The notes under the pieces: model-generated
Told to the model about the DNA's origin: nothing
What the model saw: only the letters and a program-made list of their open reading frames with translations
Databases searched by the model: none
Translations under genes and position numbers: made by a program
Assembly: GCA_964406465.1 (NCBI GenBank)
Contig: CAYORT010000006.1
Location: 70,761-134,760 of the forward strand
Length of the DNA: 64,000 nucleotides
Direction of reading: 5' to 3'
Source of the DNA: JAHEZL01 sp964406465
GTDB taxonomy: Bacteria; Bacteroidota; Bacteroidia; Flavobacteriales_C; GCA-002722245
In this document: positions 50,284-59,151 of the stretch, one piece after another
Position numbering within the stretch: position 1 is the first letter of the stretch
How the letters are laid out: each line of letters begins with the position of its first letter

Positions 50284-51537
50284 ATGGAACTGAAAAGGGT
50301 TGTTATTACGGGCCTTGGCGCGTTAACACCTCTAGGCAACAATGTTCCTTCTTTTTGGGAGGGACTAAAAAACGGAGTGAGTGGTGCTGCACCAATCACT
50401 CGTTTTGATGCCTCGAAGTTTAAAACGCGATTTGCCTGCGAACTTAAAAATTTTAATGCCGAAGATCATTTTGATCGCAAGGAAGGTAGAAAAATAGATC
50501 GTTACGCTCAGTATGCTATTGTTTGCGCTTCTGAGGCTGTTCAAAATTCAGGCTTAGATTTAGAGAAAATCAATCTCGACCGTGCCGGAGTAATCTGGGG
50601 TTCGGGTATTGGTGGTTTAGAAACTTTCCAGCAAGAGGTGGAAAGTTTTGCAAAAGGAGATGGAACACCTCGTTTCAATCCTTTCTTTATTCCTAAAATG
50701 ATTGCTGATATCGCTGCCGGACATATTTCCATTAAGTATGGTTTTCGCGGTCCGAACTTCGCTACAGTATCTGCATGTGCTTCTTCTACTCACGCTATAA
50801 TTGATGCCTTTAACTACATTCGTTTAGGCAAAGCTGATATCATTGTTTCTGGTGGTTCTGAGGCAGCAGTTAATGCAGCCGGAGTTGGCGGTTTCAATGC
50901 TTTGCAAGCTTTATCTACTCGCAATGATTCGCCTGAAACCGCTTCTCGCCCTTTTGATAAAGATCGTGAAGGTTTTGTTTTGGGTGAAGGCGCTGGCTCA
51001 ATGGTGCTTGAAGAGTATGAACACGCTAAAGCTCGCGGTGCTAAAATATATGCAGAAGTTGTTGGTGGTGGATTGTCTGCCGATGCGCATCATATCACTG
51101 CTCCACATCCTGAAGGGTTGGGCGCAATGAATGTTATGAGAATGGCATTGGAAGATGGTAACATCAAACCAACAGATATCGATTACATCAATGTGCATGG
51201 TACTTCAACACCTCTTGGTGATGTTGCTGAAACAAAAGCAATTCAAAAAGTGTTTGGTGAGCATGCTTACAATTTAAATATCAGTTCAACGAAATCAATG
51301 ACTGGTCATCTTTTAGGTGCTGCCGGAGCAATTGAAGCTTTGGCTTGTGTGTTGGCAATTCAACATGGAATTGTGCCTCCAACCATCAACCACTTCACCG
51401 ATGATCCTGAATTGGATAATAAATTGAATTTCACATTTAATAAAGCTCAAGAAAGAAAGATAAAATATGCGTTAACCAATACTTTTGGTTTTGGTGGTCA
51501 CAACGCAAGTATCATCTTTAAAGCTTATGAGGGATAA
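50284..51537 (+). CDS. fabF: 3-oxoacyl-[acyl-carrier-protein] synthase II
   Basis: A 417-residue condensing enzyme that elongates acyl-ACP with malonyl-ACP. The catalytic triad is seen: Cys in ATVSACASSTHAI (about residue 164), His in INVHGTSTPLGD and His in STKSMTGHLLGAAGAIE. The N terminus KRVVITGLGALTPLGNN and the end FGFGGHNASIIF are family hallmarks. It lies between acpP and rnc with two bases to rnc. Confidence 0.97.
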   Translation: MELKRVVITGLGALTPLGNNVPSFWEGLKNGVSGAAPITRFDASKFKTRFACELKNFNAEDHFDRKEGRKIDRYAQYAIVCASEAVQNSGLDLEKINLDRAGVIWGSGIGGLETFQQEVESFAKGDGTPRFNPFFIPKMIADIAAGHISIKYGFRGPNFATVSACASSTHAIIDAFNYIRLGKADIIVSGGSEAAVNAAGVGGFNALQALSTRNDSPETASRPFDKDREGFVLGEGAGSMVLEEYEHAKARGAKIYAEVVGGGLSADAHHITAPHPEGLGAMNVMRMALEDGNIKPTDIDYINVHGTSTPLGDVAETKAIQKVFGEHAYNLNISSTKSMTGHLLGAAGAIEALACVLAIQHGIVPPTINHFTDDPELDNKLNFTFNKAQERKIKYALTNTFGFGGHNASIIFKAYEG

Positions 51538-51539
51538 TA

Positions 51540-52274
51540 ATGCTGCTTAATCGCATCAGATATTATTTTTCTAAAGACAAGCAATTCATTACCCGGTTAC
51601 GAAACGTGACCGGGTTTTTTCCTTCTAATGTTGACCTATACAAAACAGCATTTACACATCGTTCCATCTTAGGAAATAACGCAAAACCGCACGAATACAA
51701 CGATAGATTAGAGTATTTAGGCGATTCTGTTCTAGGTATTGTCATCGCCGAATTTTTGTATGAACAATTTCCCGAAGAAGATGAAGGCACGCTTACTAAA
51801 ATTAAGTCGGCCATGGTGAGTAGAAAAACACTCAATGGAATTGCCGATTCATTGGAATTGAAACATCTTGTTAAAGCAAAAATAAATCAGGAAAATTTCC
51901 CGCTTTCTTTAGGTGGTAATGCCTTGGAAGCATTAATCGGTGCCATCTACCTCGATCAAGGTTTGAATGCAGCTAGAAAGTTTATACACCAGAAAATGCT
52001 TATTCCTTTCTACAATATGCAAGAGATCAAAGACACCGATCAGAATTTTAAAAGTAAATTGATTGAGTGGTCGCAGAAACACAAGGTGCGCGTTTATTTT
52101 AAAGTGTTAGATGAGGGAATAGAAGAGCACAATAAATTATTTCATATCGGACTCTTCATCGAAGACGAGATGAAGGAGGAAGCAATGGGAAAATCTAAGA
52201 AAGAAGCAGAACAATCTGCTGCTAAAAAGCTATTTTTATCAGGATTTTTCGACACATGGCAAAGCTCACTCTAG
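51540..52274 (+). CDS. rnc: ribonuclease III
   Basis: A 244-residue double-strand-specific endoribonuclease that processes rRNA precursors and other duplex RNA. The RNase III signature is NDRLEYLGDSVLGIVI (catalytic Glu and Asp), with a second acidic cluster in GGNALEALIGAIYLD. A C-terminal dsRNA-binding domain (NFKSKLIEWSQKHKVRVYFKV ... GKSKKEAEQSAAKKLF) follows. The 3' end overlaps the IPExxxVDY gene by 19 bases. Confidence 0.97.
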   Translation: MLLNRIRYYFSKDKQFITRLRNVTGFFPSNVDLYKTAFTHRSILGNNAKPHEYNDRLEYLGDSVLGIVIAEFLYEQFPEEDEGTLTKIKSAMVSRKTLNGIADSLELKHLVKAKINQENFPLSLGGNALEALIGAIYLDQGLNAARKFIHQKMLIPFYNMQEIKDTDQNFKSKLIEWSQKHKVRVYFKVLDEGIEEHNKLFHIGLFIEDEMKEEAMGKSKKEAEQSAAKKLFLSGFFDTWQSSL

Positions 52275-52675
52275 ATTTTGAACCCGAATTCGACTTTTTG
52301 TTGATTGGCATTTCATGTCATCTCAAAGATTATCGTTTTGTTTGGAATTTAAATCAACATCTAAATTATCAGCTAAAAAGAGAAGATGACTTGTCGATGA
52401 TTGTTGATAAGTTGAAAACCAAAAGTTTGTTCTCTATTTTTTCATACGAAGACGAAGAGAATCATATTCACTATTCGCTCATCGCAAATCGTGGTGATGC
52501 CGGCATTTTAATTCCAGAAATGAAGACCGTTGACTACTTTCTTCAAATACGCGGTCCGCTTGAAGATGAGGACTTAGAGCAAGAGGTAGAACGTCTTAAA
52601 AAAGTGCCCAATGTGCTTACGGCTTTTTCCATTGATCCTAGCACATTAAAATCTGGTGCAAGTTTGTTGATATAG
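52256..52675 (+). CDS. IPExxxVDY family protein
   Basis: A 139-residue cytosolic protein. It carries the family-defining motif IPEMKTVDYFLQIRG near residues 83-97, after an N-terminal region LIGISCHLKDYRFVWNLNQHL typical of the family. Function is unknown; it is confined to Bacteroidota and usually placed between rnc and pyk, as here. Its ATG lies inside the last codons of rnc (19-base overlap), so translation is coupled. Confidence 0.93.
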   Translation: MAKLTLDFEPEFDFLLIGISCHLKDYRFVWNLNQHLNYQLKREDDLSMIVDKLKTKSLFSIFSYEDEENHIHYSLIANRGDAGILIPEMKTVDYFLQIRGPLEDEDLEQEVERLKKVPNVLTAFSIDPSTLKSGASLLI

Positions 52676-52758
52676 TTCTGTGCGCCCGAAGATTTTTTAC
52701 CCTGTTTTCCTGTTCAAAAATCTTTACTATTTAGGGCCTAAAGCTTAAGCAAAAAAAC

Positions 52759-52766
52759 TATATTTG
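52759..52766 (+). promoter_or_regulatory. candidate -7 element of pyk
   Basis: TATATTTG matches TAnnTTTG exactly, 23 bases before the pyk ATG. No clear TTTG is found at the ideal distance upstream. Confidence 0.4.
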
Positions 52767-52789
52767 GTTCCTTCAAAAAAAAACTCGAA

Positions 52790-54214
52790 ATGATTCCAAA
52801 GAGAACAAAGATTGTCGCTACGATGGGCCCTGCCTGCAACGGTAAGGAGATGCTCACGAAAATGATTAAAAACGGAGTAGATGTTTGCCGCCTTAATTTT
52901 TCACATGGCGACCATGATTTCCACAAAGCTAATCTAGATGCAGTTCGCGAAGTATCTAAAGAATTGGGTACTAACGTAGCCATATTGGCCGATTTACAAG
53001 GTCCGAAATTGCGTATCGGTTTAATGGAAAATGATGGAGTTGAAATTAAAGCCGGACAGCGTTTTACAATTACTACAAAAGAGTGCGTTGGTAATGCTGA
53101 GCGTGTTTTCATGACTTATCAAGCCTTTCCAAGAGATGTTAATCCAGGTGAGAAAATATTGATCGATGATGGTAAACTTCAAATTCAAGTAGTATCTACC
53201 AATCGTGTAGATGAAGTTGTGGTTGAGATGTTGTTTACTGGTGTTTTGAAATCTAAAAAAGGGGTTAATCTTCCTTATACTAAAGTTTCTTTGCCATCAT
53301 TGTCTGATAAGGATTTAAGAGATTTAGATTTTGCTTTAGATCAAAAAGTAGAGTGGATTGCTCTTTCATTTGTTCGTACAGCAAAATGTATTCATGATTT
53401 ACGTGCTATTATGGAGAAAAAAGGTAGTACCGCAAGAATCATTGCAAAAATTGAGAAACCTGAAGCAATTGAGTGTATCGATGAAATTATCGAAGCAACC
53501 GATGCTATCATGGTGGCGCGTGGTGACCTAGGTATTGAAGTTCCTTACCAAGATGTGCCATTGTTGCAAAAAATGATGATTAAAAAATGCCAGCAGCATT
53601 CTAAACCTATCATCGTTGCAACGCAAATGATGGAAAGCATGATTGATGGTATTACACCTTCACGTGCCGAAGTTAACGACGTTGCCAATGCAGTAATGGA
53701 CGGCGCTGATGCAGTGATGCTAAGTGGAGAAACTTCAGTGGGTAAACACCCCGATTTAGTGGTGGAAACAATGGCCAACATCATTCGCAAAATGGAAGAA
53801 TTTGAAGGTATCTACAACCACAGATTTGATGCTATTCATCGCCCAGAAAGATTGGTAACTGATAATATTTGTATTTCGGGTGTTCGTCTTTCAGATAGAG
53901 TTGGTGCAAAAGGTATCATCACCATGACGCACTCTGGTTATACAGCATTTAAAATCGCTAGCCACCGTCCGAAAGCCTACACATACGTATTTACAGCAAA
54001 CAAAGAATTGTTGGCTATGGTTAGCTTAATTTGGGGTGTAAAAGGGTTTTACTATGATAAATACGATAGTACCGACAAAACTATTAGTGATTTAGAAGAG
54101 TTTTTGGTGTCGAAAGGTCATTTAGAGAAAGATGATTTTTACATCAATATCGCTTCAATGCCAATTCACGAAAAAGGAAAAACAAATACGATTAAATTAA
54201 GTCAGGTAGTGTAA
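52790..54214 (+). CDS. pyk: pyruvate kinase
   Basis: A 474-residue glycolytic enzyme converting phosphoenolpyruvate and ADP to pyruvate and ATP. The N terminus RTKIVATMGPAC, the metal/substrate region LNFSHGDH and ADLQGPKLRIG, the active-site block IIAKIEKPEAIECIDEII, then ATDAIMVARGDLGIEVP with the catalytic Lys and metal-binding Glu/Asp, and SGETSVGKHPD all match. The C-terminal domain (residues about 345-474) is complete, ending NTIKLSQVV. It follows the IPExxxVDY gene but a candidate promoter element lies between. Confidence 0.97.
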   Translation: MIPKRTKIVATMGPACNGKEMLTKMIKNGVDVCRLNFSHGDHDFHKANLDAVREVSKELGTNVAILADLQGPKLRIGLMENDGVEIKAGQRFTITTKECVGNAERVFMTYQAFPRDVNPGEKILIDDGKLQIQVVSTNRVDEVVVEMLFTGVLKSKKGVNLPYTKVSLPSLSDKDLRDLDFALDQKVEWIALSFVRTAKCIHDLRAIMEKKGSTARIIAKIEKPEAIECIDEIIEATDAIMVARGDLGIEVPYQDVPLLQKMMIKKCQQHSKPIIVATQMMESMIDGITPSRAEVNDVANAVMDGADAVMLSGETSVGKHPDLVVETMANIIRKMEEFEGIYNHRFDAIHRPERLVTDNICISGVRLSDRVGAKGIITMTHSGYTAFKIASHRPKAYTYVFTANKELLAMVSLIWGVKGFYYDKYDSTDKTISDLEEFLVSKGHLEKDDFYINIASMPIHEKGKTNTIKLSQVV

Positions 54215-54218
54215 TTTA

Positions 54219-54311
54219 GTTCAAAGTTCAATGTATAATGTTCAATGTTAGCTGCGTAATCTGACATGAACAAGGTTACTAACATTGAACATTGAACCTT
54301 AAACATTGAAC
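54219..54311. repeat. imperfect inverted repeat of TTCAATGTT words before the M42 gene
   Basis: The left arm 54219-54251 and right arm 54279-54311 match at about 28 of 33 positions when one is reverse complemented; the 13 bases nearest the loop are exact. It ends four bases before the ATG at 54316. Its words match the repeats at 36011 and 40911. Confidence 0.75.
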
Positions 54312-54315
54312 GATT

Positions 54316-55380
54316 ATGTCTATTAACGTTGCTTTACTCAAAGAAATTACTGAAGTAGCCGGTGCTCCGGGCTTTGAGGAGCGCGTTCGTGCATTAGTAC
54401 TTCGTGAAATTAAAGGTTTGTGTGATGAAATTCGTTTCGATAACATGGGCAATGTAAATGCCATTGTTAAAGGAACTAAAGACAAACAAATTATGGTTGC
54501 GGCACACATGGATGAAATTGGTTTCATCGTGACGCACATCGACAAAAACGGATTCTTAAAATTTCATCCACTTGGTGGTTTCGATCCAAAAACTTTAACT
54601 GCTCAGCGAGTTATCGTTCACGGTAAAAAAGATATTATTGGTGTTATGGGTTCAAAACCTATTCACGTCATGTCTCCTGAAGAAAGAAATCACCCAGCTA
54701 AAATTTCCGACTTCTACATCGACCTAGGTTTGGATGTGAAAGAGGTAGAAAAAATAGTTGAAATTGGCTCTCCTGTTACGCGTCAGCGCGAATTGATAGA
54801 AATGGGAAATTGCGTTAATGCAAAATCTCTCGACAATAGAGTTTCTGTTTTTATCTTAATAGAAACACTCAAAAAATTAAAAGGCAAAAAAATACCATAT
54901 ACCTTGAATGCGGTTTTCACTGTGCAAGAGGAAGTTGGTATTCGTGGCGCAAATGTATCGGCACTAGAAATCAATCCCGATTTTGGAATTGGCTTAGATA
55001 CCACCATCGCTTACGATTTGCCTGGCGCTCCAGAACACGAAAAGATTACTTCTTTAGGTAAAGGTGTGGCCATTAAAATTATGGACTCATCTACCATTTG
55101 CGACACCCGCATGGTGAAATTCATGAAGAAAACTGCCGATAAAAATAAAATCAAATGGCAGCCCGAAATACTTACTGGTGGCGGAACTGATACTGCCGGT
55201 ATTCAACGTTCTAATGCAGGTGGTTCAATTGCTGGTTGCATCTCTATTCCAACGCGTCATATTCATCAAGTGATTGAGATGAGCGATAAGAACGACATTA
55301 AAGGTGCTATCGATTTATTGGCCGCATGCATCAAAGAAATGGATACTTTTGATTGGACTCTTCAAGGGTTGAAAAAGTAG
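54316..55380 (+). CDS. M42 family aminopeptidase (glutamyl aminopeptidase/endoglucanase M family)
   Basis: A 354-residue dinuclear metal aminopeptidase of the tetrahedral TET/FrvX type. Metal-binding motifs: VAAHMDEIGF (His and Asp), KSLDNRVSVF (Asp), VQEEVGIRGA (catalytic Glu pair) and GLDTTIAYD (Asp), with the last His in IPTRHIHQV. The PDZ-like insertion domain is between residues about 70 and 160. It trims N-terminal residues from peptides in the cytosol. The inverted repeat upstream could affect its translation. Confidence 0.95.
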   Translation: MSINVALLKEITEVAGAPGFEERVRALVLREIKGLCDEIRFDNMGNVNAIVKGTKDKQIMVAAHMDEIGFIVTHIDKNGFLKFHPLGGFDPKTLTAQRVIVHGKKDIIGVMGSKPIHVMSPEERNHPAKISDFYIDLGLDVKEVEKIVEIGSPVTRQRELIEMGNCVNAKSLDNRVSVFILIETLKKLKGKKIPYTLNAVFTVQEEVGIRGANVSALEINPDFGIGLDTTIAYDLPGAPEHEKITSLGKGVAIKIMDSSTICDTRMVKFMKKTADKNKIKWQPEILTGGGTDTAGIQRSNAGGSIAGCISIPTRHIHQVIEMSDKNDIKGAIDLLAACIKEMDTFDWTLQGLKK

Positions 55381-55396
55381 TCTCCTATTATTCAAA

Positions 55397-56560
55397 ATGG
55401 AAAAGAAAAAAATCGCTATACTAGGTTCTTCAGGTTCTATCGGAACTCAGGCCCTAGAGGTGATACAAGAACATCCCGATCAATTTGAAGTGGAGGTTTT
55501 AACGGTAAATTCAAATGCCGATTTACTCATTGAACAAAGCAAAAAATTTAAGCCAAATACTGTTGTAATTGCCGATGATTCGAAATACGCTTATGTAAAA
55601 GAAGCATTGGCGAATGAAGATGTGCATGTGTATGCTGGTGAAGCTGCTTTGGCGCAGGCCATGGAAGCAGAGGCGATTGATGTGGTGCTTACAGCGGTAG
55701 TAGGTTTTGCCGGATTAAAACCCACCTTAGCCGCTATCAATGCAGGAAAGCATATAGCACTTGCCAATAAAGAAACATTGGTGGTGGCAGGCGAAATGGT
55801 CACCAAATTGGCTCGTGAGAAAGGAGTAAATATTTATCCTGTAGATTCAGAGCACTCTGCTATTTTTCAATGTTTAGCAGGTGAATTTCACAATAAGATT
55901 GAAAAGATTTATTTAACGGCTTCAGGCGGACCATTTCGCGGATGGAGCCCCGAGCAATTGGCCAATGTTTCTCGCGAACAAGCTTTAAAACATCCCAATT
56001 GGGAGATGGGTGCTAAAATTACCATCGATTCGGCTTCCATGATGAACAAAGGATTAGAGGTGATTGAAGCCAAGTGGTTGTTTGGTTTAAATGCCGAACA
56101 AATTGATGTGATTGTGCATCCGCAATCTATAGTGCATTCCATCGTTCAGTTTGAAGATGGATCGATGAAAGCTCAAATGGGTTTACCCGATATGAAGTTG
56201 CCTATTCAATATGCTTTGGCTTATCCTCAACGTATTAAATCTGATTTCAAAAGATTTAACTTTTTGAATTATCCGTCTTTAACTTTTGAAGCTCCAGATA
56301 AGAAAACCTTTAGAAATCTTGATTTGGCGTACGAAGCGATGAAGCGAGGTGGAAATTCTCCGTGCATATTGAATGCAGCGAACGAAATTGTGGTTGATGC
56401 TTTTTTGAAAAATAAGCTTAGATTTACAGAGATGCCCGATGTGATTGAGCAGTGTATGACCGACATGAAATGGATGAGCGCCCCAACATTGGAAGATTAC
56501 TTAGAAACAGACAAAAACGCCAGAATAATGGCGAATGAAATAATATTAAAAACGGTTTAA
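55397..56560 (+). CDS. dxr: 1-deoxy-D-xylulose 5-phosphate reductoisomerase
   Basis: A 387-residue enzyme that makes 2-C-methyl-D-erythritol 4-phosphate, the first committed step of the MEP isoprenoid pathway. The NADPH-binding N terminus is IAILGSSGSIGTQALEVI. Active-site motifs are ALANKETLVVAGE, YPVDSEHSAIFQCL and ASGGPFRGW, and the metal/substrate helix KITIDSASMMNKGLEVIEAKWLF is clear. Start and length agree with the family. Followed after eight bases by rseP, an order common in bacteria. Confidence 0.97.
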   Translation: MEKKKIAILGSSGSIGTQALEVIQEHPDQFEVEVLTVNSNADLLIEQSKKFKPNTVVIADDSKYAYVKEALANEDVHVYAGEAALAQAMEAEAIDVVLTAVVGFAGLKPTLAAINAGKHIALANKETLVVAGEMVTKLAREKGVNIYPVDSEHSAIFQCLAGEFHNKIEKIYLTASGGPFRGWSPEQLANVSREQALKHPNWEMGAKITIDSASMMNKGLEVIEAKWLFGLNAEQIDVIVHPQSIVHSIVQFEDGSMKAQMGLPDMKLPIQYALAYPQRIKSDFKRFNFLNYPSLTFEAPDKKTFRNLDLAYEAMKRGGNSPCILNAANEIVVDAFLKNKLRFTEMPDVIEQCMTDMKWMSAPTLEDYLETDKNARIMANEIILKTV

Positions 56561-56568
56561 CCGACTAA

Positions 56569-57903
56569 ATGGAATACTCAGAAATATTTGTAAAAGCTGT
56601 AAGTTTAATTTTAAGCTTATCTATTCTCGTTTTACTTCATGAAGCAGGGCATTTTATTCCTGCTCGACTTTTCAAAACAAAAGTTGAAAAGTTCTATTTG
56701 TTCTTCGATCCTTGGTTTTCATTATTCAAATTCAAACGCGGCGAAACCGAGTACGGTATTGGTTGGTTGCCTTTTGGTGGCTATGTGAAAATTGCCGGCA
56801 TGATTGATGAATCAATGGATAAAGAGGCCTTAAAAGAGCCTGCTCAGCCTTGGGAATTTCGCTCTAAACCAGCTTGGCAACGTTTGATCATTATGATTGG
56901 TGGTGTTACCGTGAATGCTTTGTTGGCTTGGGCAATTTATAGCATGTCGCTGTTTACTTGGGGGCAAGAATATCTCCCAGTAGAAAATGCAAAGTACGGT
57001 TATGCCTACGATTCATTATTAATCAATAATGGTTTTAAAGACGGTGATAAGATTCTTTTAGTAGATACTACTAAGCCTAAAGATACTCGTGATGTGACTT
57101 TGTTGATTATGCTTGATGGCGCTCGTAAAGTAACAGTGGATAGAAATGGTGAAGAAGTTCAATTGACACTTCCAGCCGATTTCCACAAGACTATCATGTC
57201 TGAGAAAAAGCAAATCCTCATTGAACCAAGAGTTCCTTTCCTTGTTGATTCAGCTTTAGCCGATAATCCTGCTGCAAAAGCTGGCATTAAGAAAGGCGAT
57301 TACTTAATTGCAGTGAACAAATTAAACACTCCTTATGTGCAAGACTGCAGAAGAGAGTTTGAGAAGAATAAAGGTAAAAAGGTAAATCTTACCCTTTTAA
57401 GAAATAACGATACAATTGTTGCACCATGCGAAATAACTGCAGAAGGTAAAATTGGTGTTGCTTATGCCGGACCAAAAACCTTTTTGCAAACCAGTAAAAC
57501 AGAATACGGTTTCTTTGAATCGATTCCCGCAGGCCTTGATGTGGCAGTAGAAACTTTGGTGGGTTACGTAAAGCAATTTAAATTAATCTTCACAAAAGAA
57601 GGTGCAAGCAATTTAGGAAGCTTCGGAACATTGGGTAGTTTATTTCCCGACGATTTCGGTCCTGGTTATTGGGAGAAATTCTGGGGAATTACAGCATTAC
57701 TTTCGGTGATTTTAGCCTTTATGAATTTATTGCCAATTCCGGCTTTAGATGGCGGGCACGTGCTATTTTTAATGTATGAGATTATTTTCCGTCGCAAACC
57801 AGGCGAAAAGTTCATGGAATACGCTCAAATGGGTGGTATGATTTTACTCTTTGCCTTAATGGCTTTTGCGCTCTTTAATGACGTGGTAAAATTCTTCTTC
57901 TAA
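56569..57903 (+). CDS. rseP: RIP metalloprotease RseP (site-2 protease)
   Basis: A 444-residue intramembrane zinc protease that cuts membrane-anchored regulators, such as anti-sigma factors. The zinc motif LLHEAGHFIPARLF lies in the first helix (HExxH near residue 25) and the third ligand motif is LPIPALDGGHVLF near the C terminus (NxxPxPxLDGG type). Two PDZ-like regions are expected; one is obvious at VDSALADNPAAKAGIKKGDYLIAV. Four membrane segments are present. Co-transcribed with dxr. Confidence 0.95.
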   Translation: MEYSEIFVKAVSLILSLSILVLLHEAGHFIPARLFKTKVEKFYLFFDPWFSLFKFKRGETEYGIGWLPFGGYVKIAGMIDESMDKEALKEPAQPWEFRSKPAWQRLIIMIGGVTVNALLAWAIYSMSLFTWGQEYLPVENAKYGYAYDSLLINNGFKDGDKILLVDTTKPKDTRDVTLLIMLDGARKVTVDRNGEEVQLTLPADFHKTIMSEKKQILIEPRVPFLVDSALADNPAAKAGIKKGDYLIAVNKLNTPYVQDCRREFEKNKGKKVNLTLLRNNDTIVAPCEITAEGKIGVAYAGPKTFLQTSKTEYGFFESIPAGLDVAVETLVGYVKQFKLIFTKEGASNLGSFGTLGSLFPDDFGPGYWEKFWGITALLSVILAFMNLLPIPALDGGHVLFLMYEIIFRRKPGEKFMEYAQMGGMILLFALMAFALFNDVVKFFF

Positions 57904-57981
57904 TTGCAATACACACATTGCTGTTAGTAATATTTCCAAGCACAAGCTAACGTTAGTCTCTATAATGAGTAAACTTGTTAT

Positions 57982-58851
57982 ATGCGTAAGTTTACCCTAA
58001 TCACATTGTTATTCGTTGCTATTGGCAGTCTTTCTGCGCAAAAAGATACTGCCGTTATTGATACTTCTTATCAATACAAAAAAGTAATGATCATTCCCTT
58101 TGAAGAAAATATGTATGTGTGCAACATTCAAAATGAATTGGCCACACATTCAAATATGAACAGCAAGCAAATAGTTCGTTCTTTTCGTTTGGGCGCTGCC
58201 GCCTCCCTTCAAAGTAAATTTTTGTATTTGTACAGCACTACTTCATTGATTCACTTGGTGGAGGATTCTTTAAAGGACCTTCGTAGAGTTTATGGATCGA
58301 TTAGTAGAAGTTATGAGCCTATTCCAGAAGAACCTAAAGAGGAGGCCAAGGGAATAGCGCCTGTTTTGAAAAAACTAGAAGGTAAGCAGCAAAAGAAACA
58401 AAGTGGCGAAGTTGGAACTAGGGTGGAAAACGGACAAATTGTTTCTTCTCAAGTGAGTACTCCGCGTTTCATGAATACTTTGATTAGAGACCCTCGTTTG
58501 TTGGGTTATCTAAGCACAAAGTATGGAACCGATTTGTTCGTGTTTTTGAATGAAATGGACATTGAGAACGATTTATCCGATCAAGTGAAAGTGGCTGAGG
58601 GCAATTACAATCGTATCTTGAAATTCCATTACACTGTTTACAATCATCGCGGCGAATTGATTTCTAAAGGAGTGGTTTCTACCACCTTTCCTTCAACAGA
58701 AAACAATGTGGCAAACATCATTAAGTTATATTTCCCCGAAATAGCGCAAAAGATAGCGGCTAAATTGCCTCAACCACGAGTTCTTAAAGTGGTTACCCCA
58801 AGCGAAAGCAAGGTGGAGGTAGAAGAAGAGGTGATAGAGGAGGAGAAGTAA
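57982..58851 (+). CDS. secreted protein of unknown function
   Basis: A 289-residue protein with a signal peptide (KFTLITLLFVAIGSLSAQ). A polar Lys/Glu/Gln-rich stretch (YEPIPEEPKEEAKG ... LEGKQQKKQSGEVGTR) around residues 112-150 separates an N-terminal region (YQYKKVMIIPFEENMYVCNIQNELATHS) from a C-terminal region (YLSTKYGTDLFVFLNEMDIENDL ... LKFHYTVYNHRGELISKGVVS). The tail is strongly acidic (EVEEEVIEEEK). The KKVMIIPFEENMY and TDLFVFLNEMDI stretches recall periplasmic proteins that build TolB/lipoprotein-like alpha/beta folds, but no family assignment is made. It is a single-gene unit after rseP. Confidence 0.78.
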   Translation: MRKFTLITLLFVAIGSLSAQKDTAVIDTSYQYKKVMIIPFEENMYVCNIQNELATHSNMNSKQIVRSFRLGAAASLQSKFLYLYSTTSLIHLVEDSLKDLRRVYGSISRSYEPIPEEPKEEAKGIAPVLKKLEGKQQKKQSGEVGTRVENGQIVSSQVSTPRFMNTLIRDPRLLGYLSTKYGTDLFVFLNEMDIENDLSDQVKVAEGNYNRILKFHYTVYNHRGELISKGVVSTTFPSTENNVANIIKLYFPEIAQKIAAKLPQPRVLKVVTPSESKVEVEEEVIEEEK

Positions 58852-58913
58852 TTTGCTAGAAAATGGCACAAGTGTAAAATCATTACAATTTTTTTAAAAA
58901 ACTGTGTACTTCG

Positions 58914-58977
58914 GTAGGGGCGTATTGACATACGCCCACTCTCGATTTATAGCGGGCGTATGTCAATACGCCCCTAC
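58914..58977. repeat. perfect 24-base inverted repeat, GTAGGGGCG family
   Basis: Arms 58914-58937 and 58954-58977 are exact reverse complements with a 16-base loop. Each outer end is GTAGGGGCGTATTG. Such palindromes occur repeatedly in intergenic DNA of many bacteria, probably as non-autonomous mobile elements. Confidence 0.92.
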
Positions 58978-59100
58978 GTGATGCACTATACTAAATTGTG
59001 GGATAAATAGATCTGTGCTATTCTCTAGGGAATTACATTTAAAAAAGGGAGAATTTAGTTAGCGTTTAAGTACTTCAAAATGTATTGTTTCATCCAACAA

Positions 59101-59127
59101 AAAAGCGCCCGTTAAACGAGCGCTTTT
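59101..59127 (-). terminator. terminator of the PBP1A gene
   Basis: AAAAGCGC...GCGCTTTT with inner CGTT/ACG pairs gives a 12-13-base stem, one G-U on the minus strand, beginning about 25 bases after the stop codon at 59152. Confidence 0.82.
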
Positions 59128-59151
59128 CACTTTTATATCATTCACCAAGCT

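Larger units (their letters stand above)
58852..59151. other. 300-base intergenic region between convergent genes
   Basis: It holds the 24-base inverted repeat (58914-58977) and the terminator (59101-59127). Nothing else was recognised in it. Confidence 0.8.

Noticed and set aside
52730..52742. TTTAGG-G-CCTAAA palindrome before pyk as a DtxR-type site
   Set aside because: Short, different from the feoAB palindrome, and a link of pyk to metal control is not supported.
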